From Punica granatum (lineage: Eukaryota > Streptophyta > Magnoliopsida > Myrtales > Lythraceae), in the NCBI RefSeq assembly GCF_007655135.1, contig NC_045134.1:21724568-21788567 (forward strand): a DNA stretch of 64,000 bases, read 5' to 3'. The notes beneath the pieces are model-generated. The model was not told where the DNA came from. It made no database searches and was given only the letters and a program-made list of their open reading frames with translations. The translations under genes were made by a program, and so were the position numbers. Below are positions 33,875-45,617 of this stretch, piece by piece. Within the stretch, counting starts at the first letter, position 1; each line of letters starts with the position of its first letter.

Positions 33875-35838
33875 GTTTTCTCACTAATTAATCACAACTC
33901 TCGAAGAGGATATAGCCGAGAGATGGGCTTATGATAAGCCATTAGATAGTCTGGACCTGATTTTTAAATGGGCTCAGACTATCATATTCTTTTTGCCGGA
34001 AGGGGCCGTAATATCAATGAAGTCCATCAATGTGCCAATGTTTTAAAGAAACCCTTTTTGTTGTTGTTGTTGTTATTTTTTATTTATTTATTTTTTAATA
34101 TCGAAGAATGATTTAAAGAATCAAATAGTATACCCATAACTAATTTGACATTCTATCATCTAGGGAAATTTTGGTAGTACTAGTAAGTAGACGCGTGCTT
34201 TACATGCCTACCACTATAGAATAATAATGAAATACCAATTTATAAATTGCAATGAATAAAATTTATAAAATCATAATAAAGAGATATTCAACATTATTCC
34301 AGTGGGCAATGTCTTCTCCCGTTCTTCATGGACTTCATCTACTAGTCTTTCTCTCCAAAACTGTTGTTTTAAATGAGTCACCTTTTTTTTTTAATCTAGT
34401 GTGGTAAAAGAAAAGTTACATGTCTTTCAAAATTTTAAAATAATTCATACCATTAAATAATAAGTGTATTATGTACAAAATGAAATAATTATAAGAGATC
34501 AATTGATTTAAATGTATAATATTAAGTCATATATCTATATTTCACAAATATGACAAACTCACTTATTTAACTACGCGTTATTCTCATTATTTGTTTTTGT
34601 GAGAGATACCCATGATTATCTTTGTTCTTCAAACAATCGAAATATTCTTGTCAGGTCGTTCTATCATCAATGAGCACAATAATCATATTGCTTGAATTAT
34701 TTTGAATATTGTGCATCATCGACTCCATTTCTTAATATGCAATAACTATATACTATATTGTTACACTTCTTGCACGCATGATGCCATAAAATTTGCATCA
34801 TTCAATGTCAGTTGCAACGGCTGATACCATAAAAACATGTTAATATCACCACTAACACTCTAGATAATATGCAGTCGTTATCTCTATGTCTTTAGGTAAA
34901 AATAGGATGACTAACATCACCGTGGTTGCTGGCACATTACTTCAAGAACCAGGATGTAGAATGGGCAAGAGAAACCATGTACTAAATTATTACTGCACAT
35001 GCAAACGCCCACAAAATCATGCCTTCTTCCCATGGATCTGATTATTAATATCGCCAAAAGAGAAAAGAAGAGCCTTAAAATATTAAGAAAGAAGTAGATC
35101 ACACTATTAGTCTAATGAACTTAATTAATTAAAAAAAGAGAGAGACAATAATATAATGCCCTTTACGATAAGGAATCTGAAAATGTAATCTTTACTTTGT
35201 ACAGGCTATAGTGGTGGAGAGGCTCTAGTAGCACTCTACATGAGTTTGATTATAAAGTATGGATTGAGATGTTACATATACATCAATTTCACTTAGAGTT
35301 GAAAGGGATGCCCAAAAAACCAAATAGACTTGGCCTGGGGTCTAGTGACATAACATGACTAACTTGGTCAAGACACGATTTAGTTCGAATTACCTTAAAG
35401 TCAAGCTGAGAATATACCTCATATTGGACAACATGTACTGTCAGTTTAACAGGACTAATTCCATGCACTTGCGAGGTATTTACATGGATCATGGGATTAG
35501 ACAAAACCTGAATAACCTTCATTATCAAAAAATATATCAATTAATCAAAAAAAGCATAGAAAAACTAAAGAGATGGTGAATACATATTTGATCTTCCATT
35601 TAGGGGCTTTTTAATCATTATTTTCATTTTTCTTATATAATTTCATTTTTAGCTTTTTTAGTTTTTTTATATATTTTATGAAAATTTGTTGTGCACGATC
35701 TTTCCATAACCACCTAACACCTGAGGCGGCGTTAATTCATATATTTTGGCAGCTGTTGAATGCAACCCATCGAAAAATTGCTTTCAGGTTATGCATCCTT
35801 TTGACCCACAGTACGCCATAAAAAAGAACATTTCTCTT
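33875..35838. other. Gene-free AT-rich stretch
   Basis: No gene recognised. A (GTT)n run lies near 34059-34077. The short frames are AT-driven and have no similarity. Confidence 0.5.
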
Positions 35839-36811
35839 GGGTAAATTACATAAAATCCCAAGTTTTGCAGGAATTTTCAATTTTTTTTATCTAATTAAGT
35901 TTTAACAAAAAAACCACCAATTTTCATTTTCTCCCAAAAATAGCCTGCTATCCACATCCGTTAACGTTTTCCGTTCAATTGCTGGACAAAAAAAGGTTAG
36001 TCAAGAATTTCAACTGAGACAAATCATCCTTGAGCTTTGTAATGATTGCCCATCAGGGATGCTTCAGATTGAGTTGAGAAACCTCATAAACTTGGGGAAA
36101 TTGTCTAAATTTTTTCTGAGTGAACTACCTCTAGAGTGATTTTTCTGATTTGAGTTCTTGACTAATCTAGTTCACCTGTAACTTTCCATGAATGGTTTTC
36201 TAGGAGGAACTTGTATTAATTTTCTTTCAATTCGTAAAATGGTATAAAATTTATGTTTAATTTTTCCTAATTTTCTAGTAATTATATTTAATTTTTTTTC
36301 TAATTTTCTTTTCTTCTGAAAATTATTTAATTGTTTAAGAATTTTTGTTTTGTTTTTTCTATTTATGTTTGAAATTTTCACAATTTTATTCAGATTTTTC
36401 TTTATTTTTAAAAATTTCCCGAATTTCCCGAATTTTTTTTCTGAAATTTTATTCATTTCCCCAATTTTCCCAAATGTAAAATATTATTTTTTGGGATTTT
36501 CTGTATTTTTATTTTAGAATAAGAAAAATTCTGAATTTTTCTAAATATTTTGTAATTTTTTTAATATTTTCTTCGAATTTTTGATACTTTCTAATTTTTT
36601 ATGAGGTGGCATGCAAGGAGCGATTGTATGTGCAGAAGCGGTTCCGCATTAACGTCCACTAAGCAAATGACTGGGAAATGTTGATGGAGTTGGACGGTAA
36701 ATCATTTCTGAAACAAAATGAAAAATGATGATTTTTGGGTTATAAAAGAAAATTTAGGTCAAAATTGAGAATTTTAGCAAAATTTGTTACTTTTTTATAA
36801 TGTAATTTATC
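35839..36811. mobile_element. Possible TIR-type DNA element
   Basis: The left end GGGTAAATTACATAAAA matches the reverse complement of the right end (GATAAATTACATTATAAAA). Further inside, 'ttttcattttctcccaaaaa' on the left resembles the inverted right-side 'ttttcattttgtttcag', followed on both sides by a 'ccgtt/ccgtcc' block, so inverted similarity spans about 150 bp. The middle (about 36200-36600) is very T-rich low-complexity DNA. No target duplication or transposase was found. Confidence 0.4.
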
Positions 36812-38315
36812 ATTGTTTTGGACGAAATAGGACTTGTACTTCGAATTTCGTGCATGTGAAGGAGATGATGACAAGCAAGCAATAATAAGGAAAATCCAAT
36901 ACAATTATCTTTAATATCTATAAAGCAACTTCCAAAATAATTTCAAAATTATCCAGTATATTTTAGATTATCCAGGGTTGCAAGAGTCAAATAATGATCG
37001 ATCACTAACCTTATTTTTTCCTCTCGTCGCTTCCCCCTTTCCAAACTTGTCTTCTTTTCTTGGCGCGTAGCCTTGCGTGGGGTGTTATCTCCATGACATA
37101 CGACGATCTTCTAATTCAACAAATAAGGCGTAAGTAGTCTTATGCAGAATTCAAGGAATACTGAAGAAAAGTCTCCTTACCATTGTAAAATTGTTTCCTC
37201 TATTTAAAAGAAAACGAAAAAAATTACGAATATCCAATTAAACTCCGAGGAATGTTAGTGTTTTAAGAATTCAAATATTTATAATCCAAACACCAGAATA
37301 TCTGGCAGAATATAATACAGTGAAATTGATAAACACGTTAATCAAACATTTTCAAGTAAATTACGTGGTACTGACCGGTTTTTACTTTTCTCTAATATGC
37401 CTTGGAATCTTATATGCAGCGGTCCTCATGGGAGAACGACAGGGAACAAAACTTCTAGATATGATATATGCAGACGAGACACGCAGGGAAAAACTGTTCT
37501 TACAAGAGGGAGAGATTTTGACTTTTGGCTGGGAGGGCACTGATTAGTGATTGAGAAGAAGATCACATTCCTAGATGAAAGAGACATGGCTGCTTAATTG
37601 AGGAATTGGGAGATCTTTGCTTTTCTTTTAACCAAAAAAAAAAAACTCCATGGGATACTTCATTAGCATTAGTTTTAAGATTAATGTAAATATGAAGATT
37701 GGAGAAATGCCTAAAAAGGAATGAGACACATAAATTGCAATTCGGCATGGTGTGGGATGCTAAAACAAAATGGAATTTTCCTCACATGATAAGAGTTTTT
37801 TATAATTCTATATTAAAAGAATGGTAGTTATGGAAATTTAAATATGCTGAAATACGAGAAGGTTTTTTTTTTTTTGTAGAATTATAGATTTAACAACCAC
37901 GACGATCTTCCTCGACGGCAAATGTGCTTTCAATAGACAGACTTTATTTGCAGTATAGGAGTTGGAAACACCGTTGAAGTACTTCGTGATCATAGTCAAG
38001 TCGACGCTTGAACAAAATTAGTTTTAGACAATAGGTTGAGGATAATCGTATTTTGACATAATTATACATTTAACACGAGGATATTTTAGGAAATAAAATA
38101 TGGAGAAATAAAAAGGGTGCTCCATGCTTTTATATTTAAGAAAGTGTACATTAAAATTTAAGTCTTAGTTTAGATACTTTGTTTTATTTGTATACTTCAA
38201 GAGAGATGTCTTTTGATAACAAGGTATGTTTAGAAGTGATTGATGTAGAGAAATTATATGAATAGGTACATGCAGTTATATTTTGAAGGATTTCAATGAA
38301 AAGACCGTTGGATAT
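36812..38315. other. Gene-free AT-rich stretch
   Basis: No gene recognised with confidence. A 75-codon frame at 37320-37547 (no ATG start) has no recognisable similarity. Confidence 0.5.
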
Positions 38316-41300
38316 TGTCAGCACCCAATTTCGGTCCATCGGCTCCAGGGGGGACAAAATTGTCATTTTTCTATTTATCACCTTTTTAAAAAAAAAATAA
38401 AAAAATTAATTAATTAATTAATTAATTAATAATAATAAAAATAAATTTAAAAAAAAAGGAAAGAAAAGAAAAAAATCTCGGGCAGGGCCGGGCAAGGCCG
38501 GGCAACGTTGACCGGCTGCCCGTGACCCGCCGGCCCTAATTAAAAAAAAAAAAAATTACTGTTCCGGGCAGGCCGGGCAGCGGCAACCGGTTGCCCGCGA
38601 TCTGGCCGGCCGCCCAGAATAGGAAATCGCGGAATCCCCAAATCGGTTGAAATCTCGACCGAAAATTGCAATTAAAGGGGGGAAAACCTAATTCGGCGGA
38701 GAGACAAGAGAACCCACATAAAGAAATCGCGAAATTCCTCTCGGATTGGGAGAATTTTGCAAATCGTTGCCCGATCGGAATAACGCCGGAAAACTGTGAA
38801 ATCGCCTTGATTCCGACAGTCCCAGCCATCAGCGAAGCCCAGATCGGAGCCGGCGTGACCCAGGCGGTACACAGACTCCTCACCCGATCCTTTTCGCGTC
38901 GTCGTCGCGGCGTCCAACAGCCGGAACCGCCGCTCGTGGCCGATCGGCGCCGCCAGCACCACCTTCCTCCGGAGCTCCTCACTGACGGGCTTCGGCCCAT
39001 TATTTCCTTGTTGCAGGACCAGCCCAGTCGGCCCAATCCGCCAACCTCGGACCATCTATCCTTCCGCAGCCCAAGTCTTCGTCCGGCCCGAATTGCTCCA
39101 GACCAGCCCACTCCTTTCGGGCGGTTTTTTCCTTCGGACCGGCCGACCGATCCGATCCGATCCGACCCGTTCGTTCGACAGCTTTCCTATATTACAGAAA
39201 CGCCCCCAAACATTTGGGTTAGGTAAAATCTCAACTTAGCGGCATGTTTAGGGCTTTATATTAAATATCATGCTTGCTTGAATGATGATGACATGAAATA
39301 TTTGCTTGTTGGTTGCATAGATTATCAAAATTATGCCGAATCCGATTATTCTAATTTTCTGATTTGTTCCATTCTAGTCCTGCAACGAATTTTCATATTT
39401 TTCAATCCTGCCCAAATTCCCAAATCAATTTTAAACCAGTTCCATGACATTTTCGATATTTTCATCACGTCCCTAATTTTTTTCAGAATCAAATACTGCT
39501 CCAGCAAACTTTTGCATTTGTTCCAATTCAGTCCCTGGAGCATTTATTATTTTTTTAAAATCAGCCCTAAATTTCAAAATTCAATTAAAACATACTCTGG
39601 GCTATTTCATTATTTCTAGCACATCCTCCGAATTTTTTTAGAATTTAAAATCGCTCCAGTAAACTTTTCCATTTGTTTCAATTTAGTCCCTGCAACATTT
39701 ATTCATTTTAAAACCAGCCCTGAATTTCAAAAATTAATTTCAAATAAACCCTGGCCCATTTTATACTTTCCCGGACATTCTCCAAATTTTATAGAATTTA
39801 GAAAAAAATCATTCTCCAAATTTTGTTTTGATTTGTTTCAGTTTAGTCCTTGAAACCTTTTTCTGTTACTTTATTAGTCCTTATTATTCTACATTATGTT
39901 GTTCGATCTTTATGCAAATTTTTCGAGATGACTGGAAATTAGAGTTTATCGGGCGATCTATTATTGATCGTTTCGACGGCTCGAAACCCAAAAAATAAAA
40001 TAAAGCATTCAGCAGATTTTAATTAAACTTAATGATTTCACCAATCGGGTAAACGGGACGTTCATTTCACTAATTAATTCACTCGACCTTAATAATTTTG
40101 CACGAATTGGTAATTAATCGGAAATACGCGTCGATAAATTGCAAATACGTGTTGACGCCTTCTTTTCAAAATTCGCAAATTTCATACTAAAATCTGAGAC
40201 TCGTGATCCGATGTGACATGGACGTCTGGGAAGAACTTGCATGTTTTGACTCGAGGCCTCCTAATTTTAGGTAACTCAAGTCGGGGTGTGGAAGTTATTT
40301 TTAGATCACTTCCGGATAGATTGACCGTTTCTTTGACTTTTTGGGGTTCTCGCATAACCCTAGAAGAATCAGGGAATCAGTCAACGCCGGTCATAGGTCG
40401 AGGTGGCCCGCATTGCGCAGTCTCTCTCTTTTCAAAAATAAATTTTCTATACAAAGGCAAAAAAAGGCGTATTTACAATTTATTGTTATCTATGCATGAT
40501 CTTGGGTAGTTAGATCGGGAATAACGGTTTAAGATACCAAAATTTGACTTAATCGCATACTCGGCCTAATAGAAAACATAATGGGGATAGCGGGCTAGGC
40601 ACTAGGTTGTAGGATTCTCGTGTCAAAATCCACATTCTATAATAACTTATCATAATCAAAGTGTCACAATACATAACAATTTAAAATCAACCCACACATT
40701 CGAGACTTGATCACGGACACATACAGTCTATCAGGTCCGGTAAATGATGCTGAATGCTACATGCCATTCCCGTCTTGCCTTTTGCTTGTTTTAGGGTAGG
40801 ATTTGTATGCCAAGATTCCTCGGTTAATAATCAATTAATCCACGTAAATTTGGTGATAACAAAACCCCATTGATTGTTTATTTGAGCTTGCTTGTTACAT
40901 CTTTTGCACTTGATTGTTATGCGGATCGAGCCCGATCCTTTAGGACTCGATTCACACTGGGTCCAACGCCCATAACCGACGATCACGGGGTCCAATGCCC
41001 TTATACACCGAGTGCGCACTTTAATTTCAATTTCAGTCTTTTCAAACTACACGGTGAGCACAAGTGGAATAATAACCGAATGCGAACTGACCGGGATCCA
41101 ATTGTTATAATTTGTATTTTATTTATTTGAGAGAACAATGTGAGGATTTATGTTGTATGTTTATTCATGTAAGAATCCCGGTCGGAGAGCAGACGGTCGG
41201 AGTGTTTCTTCGAATTTACGGTGTCAAAATGCGTAAGATGAACGGAACTTAATTAAGCGGTAATTAAATAAAATGACAAGCCTAGACAAGCTAGAGTACC

Positions 41301-41575
41301 GATAGAGCATGCGAGATATCGGCTCGCATGTAACAGAATCCCCGAATTCGGAACCTTGGGTTTCGCAGACCATATGCCTTAGCAATTAGGTGTACTCCGT
41401 ACCCCTAGACCTGGGTAACTTGTCGGCCCTCGACCCTCGGGTCATAAAATGGCAAGTGGCGACTCCTTCTCACGTGCGTCCGTCGCGCGTCCCCGGGAAG
41501 GTGGATACTCCCAAGCCGCGTTGCATTTAGGCGCACGCATGCGTGCCCCGACGAGACGAAATTCGGGTGCGCACA
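38316..41575 (+). repeat. 5' LTR of the Ogre-like element
   Basis: 3260 bp, starting TGTCAGCACCC and ending GGGTGCGCACA. It has an ATTA microsatellite at about 38402-38430 and a GC-rich block with repeated 'ccgggca' at about 38478-38590. The paired frames in this LTR on both strands (for example 38666-39226 and 38536-39111) recur in the other LTR and show no protein similarity. Confidence 0.94.
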
Positions 41576-41577
41576 GC

Positions 41578-41596
41578 TTGGCGACTCCACTGGGGA
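41578..41596 (+). other. Primer-binding site (tRNA-Arg type)
   Basis: TTGGCGACTCCACTGGGGA begins two bases after the LTR. From TGG onward it complements the 3' end of a plant tRNA-Arg, as recalled, except one position (A for G after CTCC). tRNA-Arg priming is known for Ogre elements. Confidence 0.75.
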
Positions 41597-42161
41597 CCAC
41601 TTAGAGGGTTCGGGTTCGTTTCCGCTTGCTTTGTTTGCTTGTTTATTTATCGCTTTCTGTAATTTTTCGCTTATCTACTTTATGCATTTTTTATTTCCCG
41701 CACACGCATTGCATAATCATACTAGCATCTAGGTACCTACGGGTCGCGTCCCACGACCGATTTTAGGAAACACAGGTTAGATAGGGGTTCCGAGTAAGGG
41801 TACGTCGCACGGTTGGACCGTCGATTAGGCCCCCAAAGATCCCCGCTCGATTTCAAGGAATTGACACCCTTGAGTCGGGAGCCCCCATCCTTACGTAGCA
41901 CGGTTCCTGTAGTGCCAAAACCATGCATTCTGCAGGAGCTCCACGCCATCCTCCAACCCGACTTCAACAATAGTCCTTGAGTCGGCCTGCGCGCCAATTT
42001 GAATTTTTTTTTTCTGTTCTTGAGAGAGATGTGCGATGTATAATATTCATTAAGCCGTGGGCATTTTTATTTCATGCATACATGCATCATCCAATTTCAA
42101 AATTAGGGTGTCATTTGTATTGACTAGTCTTAAATCGATCTTCCTTTCATCTTGGTAAGGG
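41597..42161 (+). other. 5' leader of the Ogre-like element
   Basis: Non-coding stretch between the primer site and ORF1. No conserved frame is seen. Confidence 0.6.
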
Positions 42162-43652
42162 ATGTCACGCTTGGTCTCCTGCCCGCGCCTCGACAGAGTC
42201 ACTCCACCGCTTGAGGAGATTACTCGTATATGGGGAGCATTACGCCCAGTCGACCGCCGTTACATCTCTGCGTTCATAGGGGATATCCCTTTGCTGGTTA
42301 CTCGGCAAGTTGATTGGAATTTCCTCGAAGCCGCCATCGCATTCTGGAATCCAAGTCGTGCCGTCTTCGACATACAGGGTACCGAGCTCACGCCAACCAT
42401 TGAGGAGTACCGGACACTCATCGGTCGAACCGCAGTTGTCCACGGCATCGTAGAGCCCAACTTCCACACCACCCGACCAACCCTAGTCTCACGCCTACTC
42501 GGGGTTCCCACGACTCGTTTGAATGCTGAACTCGCATACTCCGGAAGCACGGAGATTGCAATCGAGAAACTCCTATTTTTTATTAAGTCACGAGCGCATA
42601 GGGTCCGGGGGGATTTTCTTCGAAAGGATTTATGTCATGCTGTTCTATTGCTAATCTTTGGAACCCTCTTATTCCCTCGCTCGCATAGTCTCATCGATGC
42701 TGCCTTGGCCAGTGTTGTCCTCCAAGTGGTCGGAGGGCGTGGTTATGAGGTAGCCCTCGTGGCTGAGACCATCCGGTCCCTCGACCGCGTCTTGAGAACA
42801 TGCGACCGAAGGATAAGAGGATCCCCTATACTTTTACAAATTTGGCTTCAGAGTCACGCAAACCCTCTGCGTCTGTTGCGCTCGATTATGTATTTTAATG
42901 GTCCGGAGTCAATTATTTCTCGATTGCTACCCCTCCTGCGTGTGGAAGAACGCAAGGTCTCTGAGTGGATCAAAATTTTTCGTGAAATAGCACCTAGGGG
43001 TTTCAAGTGGCGTGCCGCGTGGATGCCACCCGGACCCATGGCCCTTAGGTGTCCTGATTTTTATGGAGTCCCACTCATGAGTCATGCGGGGTCCACCACT
43101 TATTTTCCGGCGCGAGTAGTGAGGCAGCTCGGTGGCTTACAGACGGTCCCCGAGGATACGGCTCGAACTAGATTTGAACATACTTGGCGGGAGGATCAGA
43201 CACCCGCAGATCGCCAAAGTAACATTGAACAGGTCCTGGATGCGTGGCGAACTGTGATTACCGAGCGTCCATACTTCCCCGAGCATCCGACCCTTGATGA
43301 GCGGGATTTCCAGGCTACAGAAGAATACATCATTCGCTTCTACCGATGGGGTCCAGCAGCACACGAGGATCTCGTCAACTCTCCGCGAGTCGAAGATGGC
43401 AGGTCACCCGGCGCAACTCCCACTCCAAATATGTCCATCCAAACCGAGCTCACTCATCTCAGAGCTGAAAGAGATCATCTTCGTCGAGAAGTCGCAGAGA
43501 AGGACGAGCAGCTTGTTGATCAGCGCCAACTACAGAGAGAGCTCGCCCAGACCCGTGCCGAGCTACAGAGGTGCGATCAGGAATTGACACGAGTAAACGC
43601 CGTTTTGGAGAGGTCTAGGAAAAGGGCTCGCGGGGGTCCATATACACCCTAG
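42162..43652 (+). CDS. Extra ORF1 of the Ogre-like element (plant-mobile-domain/DUF7745-like)
   Basis: 496 aa, intact, ATG start in a TAAGGGATG context. It lies between the LTR and gag, where Ogre elements carry a protein of unknown role. Residues about 15-400 look like the DUF7745/plant mobile domain type: 'LEAAIAFWNPSRAVFDIQG', then 'ELTPTIEEYRTLIG', then a hydrophobic helical part ('HAVLLLIFGTLLFP'), as seen in proteins of transposon and domesticated origin. Residues about 425-485 are a heptad-rich coiled coil ('LRAERDHLRREVAEKDEQL'), and the last residues are basic. It is not a gag or pol domain. Function is unknown; oligomerisation through the coiled coil is inference. It has no frameshift or stop, unlike gag downstream. 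Confidence 0.75.
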   Translation: MSRLVSCPRLDRVTPPLEEITRIWGALRPVDRRYISAFIGDIPLLVTRQVDWNFLEAAIAFWNPSRAVFDIQGTELTPTIEEYRTLIGRTAVVHGIVEPNFHTTRPTLVSRLLGVPTTRLNAELAYSGSTEIAIEKLLFFIKSRAHRVRGDFLRKDLCHAVLLLIFGTLLFPRSHSLIDAALASVVLQVVGGRGYEVALVAETIRSLDRVLRTCDRRIRGSPILLQIWLQSHANPLRLLRSIMYFNGPESIISRLLPLLRVEERKVSEWIKIFREIAPRGFKWRAAWMPPGPMALRCPDFYGVPLMSHAGSTTYFPARVVRQLGGLQTVPEDTARTRFEHTWREDQTPADRQSNIEQVLDAWRTVITERPYFPEHPTLDERDFQATEEYIIRFYRWGPAAHEDLVNSPRVEDGRSPGATPTPNMSIQTELTHLRAERDHLRREVAEKDEQLVDQRQLQRELAQTRAELQRCDQELTRVNAVLERSRKRARGGPYTP

Positions 43653-43953
43653 GATAGACACCCCCGCTAGACCCTCGAACTAGGGCTTTCCACGGCGATG
43701 GTTACTTGGTTCCCGGGCGTGGTGGAAGATCGATTTAGGACTATTTCTTTTAAAAATTTGCATTGTATTTTTGGATCGTTCGGAGTCAATACAAATGGCA
43801 GCATTAGTTTTCAAATTTCATGCATTTCATGCATCTCCTCTTTTATTCAATACCTTATTCTTTTTAAAGAGAATCTTTACTCACGCACTTATGGAATCCA
43901 GGTATTAACAACTGGCGGCACCTCATCGATATCCCACTCGTTTCCAGCAAAGA
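43653..43953 (+). other. Spacer between ORF1 and gag
   Basis: About 300 bp without a conserved frame. The stretch before the gag ATG is T-rich. Confidence 0.5.
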
Positions 43954-44574
43954 ATGGCAGAAGAAAATCAATTAGCTGTCTTTGAGGAAGATACGCCTAT
44001 CACCCCAATTCATTCTCAAGCGCCGACTATACATGTGCCACCACCACACGTGTCTCCTATAGGCGTGCCACCAGCACATCGGGGAGCTTCCCCGACTCAT
44101 CTTCCACCACCTGTATCTTCGGGCCCACACCCGGCATATTCAGGAGGACAGCCATCTTCCGCAGCTGATGATCGTGCACGTATTGCAGTACTTGAGAGCA
44201 CGGTCAATCAACTGGCTGCCACCATGGCCACCAATATGGCCGAGCTCATGGCCCTACTCAAAGGCCCAAATCGTGCTTCTTCGAGCTTCACCCCACCTCC
44301 TGGGTACGGGCCAGCGGTCGATCCAAGCCCATGGGCCCAGCCGACCTTGATCCCCGATAATGGAGATACGTCTGCCCCAACGATAGTGAATGTGCCGGCA
44401 GCCCATCCGGTTAACAATCTTCCAGCACCACCGGCTTCAGCGACAATGTTGGAACCGCCTATGCTCGTACCTCCACCGATCTCCACGTCAGTTCCGGTTC
44501 CAGTCTCTGCATCGGTTCCAGCTCAAACTTCCGCTGTCCCACCCCCGATCATTTTTCTGCCTACAACGGCCTAG
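43954..44574 (+). pseudogene. gag N-terminal part, ended by a frameshift
   Basis: 206 codons from an ATG. Proline-rich, low-complexity N-terminus typical of Tat gag proteins with one short helical segment ('IAVLESTVNQLAATMATNMAELMALL'). The frame stops at 44572 (TAG), but the gag reading goes on directly in the next frame ('SYQAPPPINIAY', 'ETETEQEQRLKKLEEN') from about 44565. A single-base indel in this area explains it; the exact base cannot be told. Confidence 0.75.
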
Positions 44575-45617
44575 GCCATACTCACACTGCTGAACCTCCC
44601 CGGTACCAAGCTCCACAACCCCATATCGGTCTTTCTTACCAAGCTCCACCTCCCATAAATATAGCCTACTCTGAACCGGGCACGCCGAACCACGCGGCCC
44701 CTAGAGCTCCACCCACAAATTTTCTCCCGGAAACGGAGACTGAACAGGAACAGAGATTGAAGAAGTTGGAAGAGAATATCCGAGCCCTACAATCAGGCGG
44801 CTCCCCCCTCGATGCCGGCGACGGCGATTGGAGTCTTTTCCCAAACATGCAGCTACCCCCAAAGATTAAGGTGCCTGAATTCCAGAGGTACTACGGCACG
44901 ACCTACCCTCGTCACCATCTCCGTCACTACCGGGGAAAAATGCTGCAGTACTGGGACTACGAAGAGTTTGTCATCCATACGTTCCATGATAGTTTGGCAG
45001 GAGCGGCTCTGGATTGGTACATGTCACTGAAAGCTGCAGATATCCCCACGTGGGCAGACCTCTCAAACAAATTCATCGACCAGTACAGGTACTGTGCGGA
45101 GATGCCCCCGACTCTGTTGGAGCTCAGCACGATGGAGATGACCGAGGACCAGGGCTTCGAGGCCTATGCAGTGAAGTGGCGAGCTAGAGCGGTGAAGCAC
45201 GTCCCTCCGATCAGTGAGACACAGCAGATCCAATTATTCCACTCCACTCTTAAAGGGGCCTACTACTTGCACTTGTTGGCCCACACGTCTTCATTCTCTA
45301 ACCTTATCGACGCCGGAAAGAAGCTCGACATCGGCATTAAGCTCGGCAAGATAGAAGGTCCGGCCGAGAAAAAGGAAGGAGAGTCCTCGAAGAGGGCCGC
45401 CACTGGGACAGCGGGAAGCAGGAGAGGGAAGGACACGTCCGTCAATGCTGTCAACTCAGGGCGCCAGGCCCCCCAGCAATATTCTATAAGCTACACGCCC
45501 GCACCACCAGCCACTCAAGCATATGCTCCACCTTCGATACATTATCAACAACAACCCCCAGCGCAGCAAGCTTACTATTCCGCCCCACCGGCTTCCTTGC
45601 CATTGCCGGTCCCGTAG
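44575..45617 (+). pseudogene. gag core (capsid), ended by an in-frame amber codon
   Basis: The second gag part, in the frame of the downstream protease. The capsid core is well kept: 'PPKIKVPEFQRYYGTTYPRHHL', 'YRGKMLQYWDYEEFVIHTFHDSL', 'AALDWYMSL', 'WADLSNKFIDQYRY'. A proline/glutamine-rich tail follows. A TAG at 45615 interrupts the frame, which then stays open to the protease in the same phase. The following codons are CAA TAC, so only the first fits the CAR-YYA readthrough context. The lesion is more likely a mutation than a programmed stop. Confidence 0.8.

Noticed and set aside
36172..36456. Lys/Ile/Asn-rich 94-codon antisense frame
   Set aside because: Product of a T-rich low-complexity region, no gene evidence.
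37320..37547. 75-codon frame
   Set aside because: No ATG start, no recognisable domain, isolated in AT-rich DNA. An exon of an unknown gene is possible but not supported.
38536..39226. Frames of 186-191 codons on both strands in the Ogre-like LTR
   Set aside because: Present again in the other LTR (53824-54544), GC-rich on both strands, no protein similarity; LTR sequence.
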